Below are positions 61,690 through 64,000 of a stretch of 64,000 bases of DNA, piece by piece. How positions within the stretch are numbered: the stretch's first letter is position 1; each line of letters begins with the position of its first letter. Source of the DNA: Aurelia coerulea. Taxonomy: Eukaryota; Cnidaria; Scyphozoa; Semaeostomeae; Ulmaridae. A program made the translations under genes and the position numbers. Location: NCBI GenBank assembly GCA_039566865.1, contig CM076948.1:12225001-12289000 (forward strand), given 5' to 3'. Under the pieces are notes generated by a model. That model was not told the origin of the DNA. It saw nothing but the letters and a program-made list of their open reading frames with translations, and did no database searches.

Positions 61690-64000
61690 AGTTCATTTCA
61701 TTTTAAAAATCCATCTAATACATGTTATAACTCTACATACACACCTATCTAATTAACAAATATGAATTTAAAATAAAATACAACAAATAACATTGAAAAA
61801 ACACAGGATGGTACTTAGGGCAAATGTAAACAGACTAAATAGGTAAGTATGAAGAGCCACAATGAGATTAGGGGAATTTCTTAAAGGAGGAGCTCCCTCA
61901 ACAGGCAAGCTAATCGAGGAGGGAACACCCCCTATCTAAAAAAGAAAATTGACTTTTCTAGATGTTATTTGAAACTGGTGCAGAAAGACACATATAATAA
62001 AGTGGCACAAAAAGTAGATCTTTACCTTGGTTTTGAATGAAGCTTTCGAGTGAGAGTTTCTTAATTCAACAGGGATTTCATTCCAAAGTTTAGCTCCTTT
62101 ATATCGAATGGAGTTGAGTCCAAATTGAAGGGTGTTCTTTCGAGCAAGAAACAACTCACCTTTACTAGCCTGTCTAGTGTTATACTGATGCATGGATGAA
62201 TTCAATAGGAAAAAGTCATGGAAGCAACTCGGCGATGATCTATATACAGTTTCAAAGACAAAAGTGAGAAGTTTAAGCTGAAAAAGATCAGATAGTCTGA
62301 GAAGTTTTAAAGACTTAAAGATTAGAGCAGAAGGAGAAAGAGCAGGCTGAGAAGAAATTTTTCGGATTAGTCTCTTCTGAAGTTTGTAGACAGGGTCTGT
62401 ATAAGACGCAGAAGTATTACCCCACACGATAATACCATACTGGGCAAAAGACATAAACAATGAATTATATAAGCAGTGTAACACATCTGGAGTCAGGAGG
62501 CTCTTAACCTTTGAAATAACACCACAAGTTCTAGCAAGTTTTTTCGACAACTCCTTCAGATGGAACTTCCAACTAAGATTTTCATCTAGAAGTAGTCCTA
62601 AAAATTTAACAAAGTTTGCTCTTTGAATGGTCTTCTTTCCAATCTTAATGATTGGATTTTCATCTATTTTATTGTGTATCGAATGGAATATCATGAAGTT
62701 TGTTTTTTCTACATTAAGAGATAATTTATTGGCATCAAGCCACTTTTTAACCTGTCTGAGTTCAATATTGACAACTTTTACTAATTTATTTATATCATTA
62801 CTCTCGTAATATATGTTAGTGTCATCAGCAAATAGGAAGAATTTAAGTCTTTTAGATACATTAGGCAAGTCATTTATATACAATAGAGGACCTAATACAA
62901 ACCCCTGTGGAACCCCACAAGAGATTTTGAGTAGGCCAGAGTTAAAACCATTTATGCTTACATACTGTTCACGCTCTGAAAGGTATGATTTAAACCAATC
63001 TAAAGCACAACCTCTAATTCCATAGTACTCCATCTTAGAAAGTAGGATTTGATGATTGACAGTGTCAAAGGCTTTTTGAAGGTCAATAAATACACCACAA
63101 CCATATCTTTTATTATCTAAGCTATGTCTTATAGTTTCAGTCAAACTAATTAGAGCATGGTCTATTGAATGATTTTCCTGGAAACCAAATTGAAGGTCAT
63201 ACAAAATCTTGTGAAATTCTAGGAAATTAAAGAGACGTTTATACATTGCTCTTTCAAATATCTTACTGAAAATAGAAAGTAAAGATATTGGGCGGTAATT
63301 AGAAGCCTGCTGGTGATCACCCTTTTTGAATATGGTAATAACTTTAGCAATTTTGAGCTTGTCTGGAAAAACTCCTGACTCAAATGACTGATTAACCATT
63401 TGAGCTAGGAAAGGCGATAGAGAGGGGCCAAGAATTTTGAGCAGTTTAATTGGTATGCTGTTTGGACCAACAGATTTAGCTGGATTCAAAGCCGCAATAA
63501 GATCTTCAATTTCATAACGTGTGACTGGGGAAAGAAAGATTGAACTTGAATTTCTGTCTGACATATAGGCAAGAGGTGATTTCAAGGTTTTGGGGATTTT
63601 ATCAGTAATGTTTTCAGCTACGTTAACAAAGTAATCATTAAAAATATTTGACATCAGCGTTGGATCAGAGGTGATATTCCCATTGCTATCTTTGATCTTT
63701 TTAACAGAAGAGGAGGAAGAACTTTTCACACTTATAATAGATTTAATAGCTGACCATAAAAGTTTCATGTTTTGTTTATTGGTAAGAAAATAATTTTGGA
63801 AGTAGGCAATTTTACTGTTTTTCAATTCCAAAACTACACGATTGCGAAACTTTTTATATAATGATTTCTTAACATCAGTGTTATCCTTCCTTAGACTACG
63901 AAAGATTTTATCACGTAATCTCATCATTTTTAAGATTCTACCATTTATCCATGGCCTAGCTTTTAATTTGATGGCTTTCTTATTTAGCTTTTTAATGGGA
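61690..64000 (-). mobile_element. LINE family F, long intact ORF, runs off the window
   Basis: Minus orientation: the coding frame runs from the window end to 61936, then a 3' UTR of about 230 bp; the tail contains TGAACTGAACTGAAC repeats at 61678-61692 next to the Penelope fragment. The endonuclease and 5' region lie beyond 64000. Confidence 0.85.
61936..64000 (-). CDS. LINE ORF2 (linker, RT, C-terminal domain), partial
   Basis: The frame is open from 64000 (KKLNKKAIKLKARPWINGRI) to a stop at 61936, about 688 codons. It reads QNMKLLWSAIKSIISVKSSS (linker), LIAALNPAKSVGPNSIPIKL, QASNYRPISLLSIFSKIFER, GCGVFIDLQKAFDTVNHQIL, SCGVPQGFVLGPLLYINDLP, FLFADDTNIYYESNDINKLV, WLDANKLSLNVEKTNFMIFH, FVKFLGLLLDENLSWKFHLK and RYKGAKLWNEIPVELRNSHS. 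The catalytic D (FIDL) and FADD are present. PQGF...LLYIND lacks about three residues relative to relatives (usual P-Q-G-S...L-L-F-L-x-Y-I-N-D), a small deletion that may impair the RT. Confidence 0.92.
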   Translation of the reverse strand, partial: PIKKLNKKAIKLKARPWINGRILKMMRLRDKIFRSLRKDNTDVKKSLYKKFRNRVVLELKNSKIAYFQNYFLTNKQNMKLLWSAIKSIISVKSSSSSSVKKIKDSNGNITSDPTLMSNIFNDYFVNVAENITDKIPKTLKSPLAYMSDRNSSSIFLSPVTRYEIEDLIAALNPAKSVGPNSIPIKLLKILGPSLSPFLAQMVNQSFESGVFPDKLKIAKVITIFKKGDHQQASNYRPISLLSIFSKIFERAMYKRLFNFLEFHKILYDLQFGFQENHSIDHALISLTETIRHSLDNKRYGCGVFIDLQKAFDTVNHQILLSKMEYYGIRGCALDWFKSYLSEREQYVSINGFNSGLLKISCGVPQGFVLGPLLYINDLPNVSKRLKFFLFADDTNIYYESNDINKLVKVVNIELRQVKKWLDANKLSLNVEKTNFMIFHSIHNKIDENPIIKIGKKTIQRANFVKFLGLLLDENLSWKFHLKELSKKLARTCGVISKVKSLLTPDVLHCLYNSLFMSFAQYGIIVWGNTSASYTDPVYKLQKRLIRKISSQPALSPSALIFKSLKLLRLSDLFQLKLLTFVFETVYRSSPSCFHDFFLLNSSMHQYNTRQASKGELFLARKNTLQFGLNSIRYKGAKLWNEIPVELRNSHSKASFKTKVKIYFLCHFIICVFLHQFQITSRKVNFLF

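Overview
This 64 kb window looks like repeat-dense nuclear DNA of a marine invertebrate. A cnidarian, perhaps an octocoral, is my best guess. That rests on the mixture of CR1/L2-like LINEs, a Penelope-like element, Ty3/gypsy pol, many foldback elements and short intron-like exons; no species-diagnostic gene is present. There are no bacterial operons, rRNA or tRNA genes or CRISPR arrays. Almost every recognisable coding stretch is transposon-derived, and most copies are frameshifted, truncated or interrupted. Host-gene evidence is limited to a few exon-like ORFs near 10.95-12.24 kb and 49.98-50.20 kb.

Layout. 0-4.2 kb: a LINE C-terminal fragment (family A, minus) split by a 3.14 kb DNA transposon carrying a decayed XPG/FEN1-like gene, then a small second LINE tail. 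4.2-10.4 kb: one plus-strand LINE (family C: 2A-like motif, zinc finger, APE endonuclease, RT) broken by four insertions, three of which can be removed to restore the reading frame. 10.6-14.3 kb: candidate host exons and another LINE fragment. 14.3-16.2 kb: family A LINE. 16.95-21.5 kb: the most complete LINE, family B (minus), including an SGNH-esterase-like ORF1. 21.5-27.1 kb: a mariner-like foldback whose left arm took two further TTAA-targeted insertions in series.

27.5-30.3 kb: a short tandem repeat and an L2-like LINE (family D). 30.9-32.4 kb: an inverted-arm element whose arms are minisatellite and whose centre holds an unrecognised ORF. 32.4-36.2 kb: a GGGGTAAAGTGAACTAC repeat tract and a family A LINE whose 3' UTR is interrupted. 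36.2-39.7 kb: a second TAGTCC-ended DNA element. 39.7-42 kb: LINE tail, piggyBac-like and mariner-like MITEs. 42.6-47 kb: a very unusual tract with GC-rich hairpins, a degenerate Thr/Lys/Ala-rich reading pattern, and two arrays of palindromic TTGGC(N5)GCCAA sites alternating with CRE/E-box cores at about 30 bp period.

47.6-49.7 kb: an internally deleted family A LINE with a perfect 2A motif, fused in frame to Ty3/gypsy RNase H and followed by integrase. 50-54.2 kb: a zinc-binding first-exon candidate, MITEs and LINE pieces. 54.4-60.1 kb: gypsy pol tail interrupted by two LINEs, then a MITE interrupted by a third. 60.4-61.7 kb: Penelope-like RT interrupted by a MITE with 9 bp TSD. 61.7-64 kb: a nearly intact LINE ORF running off the window. 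The main biology here is layered transposon insertion, dateable by which element interrupts which.
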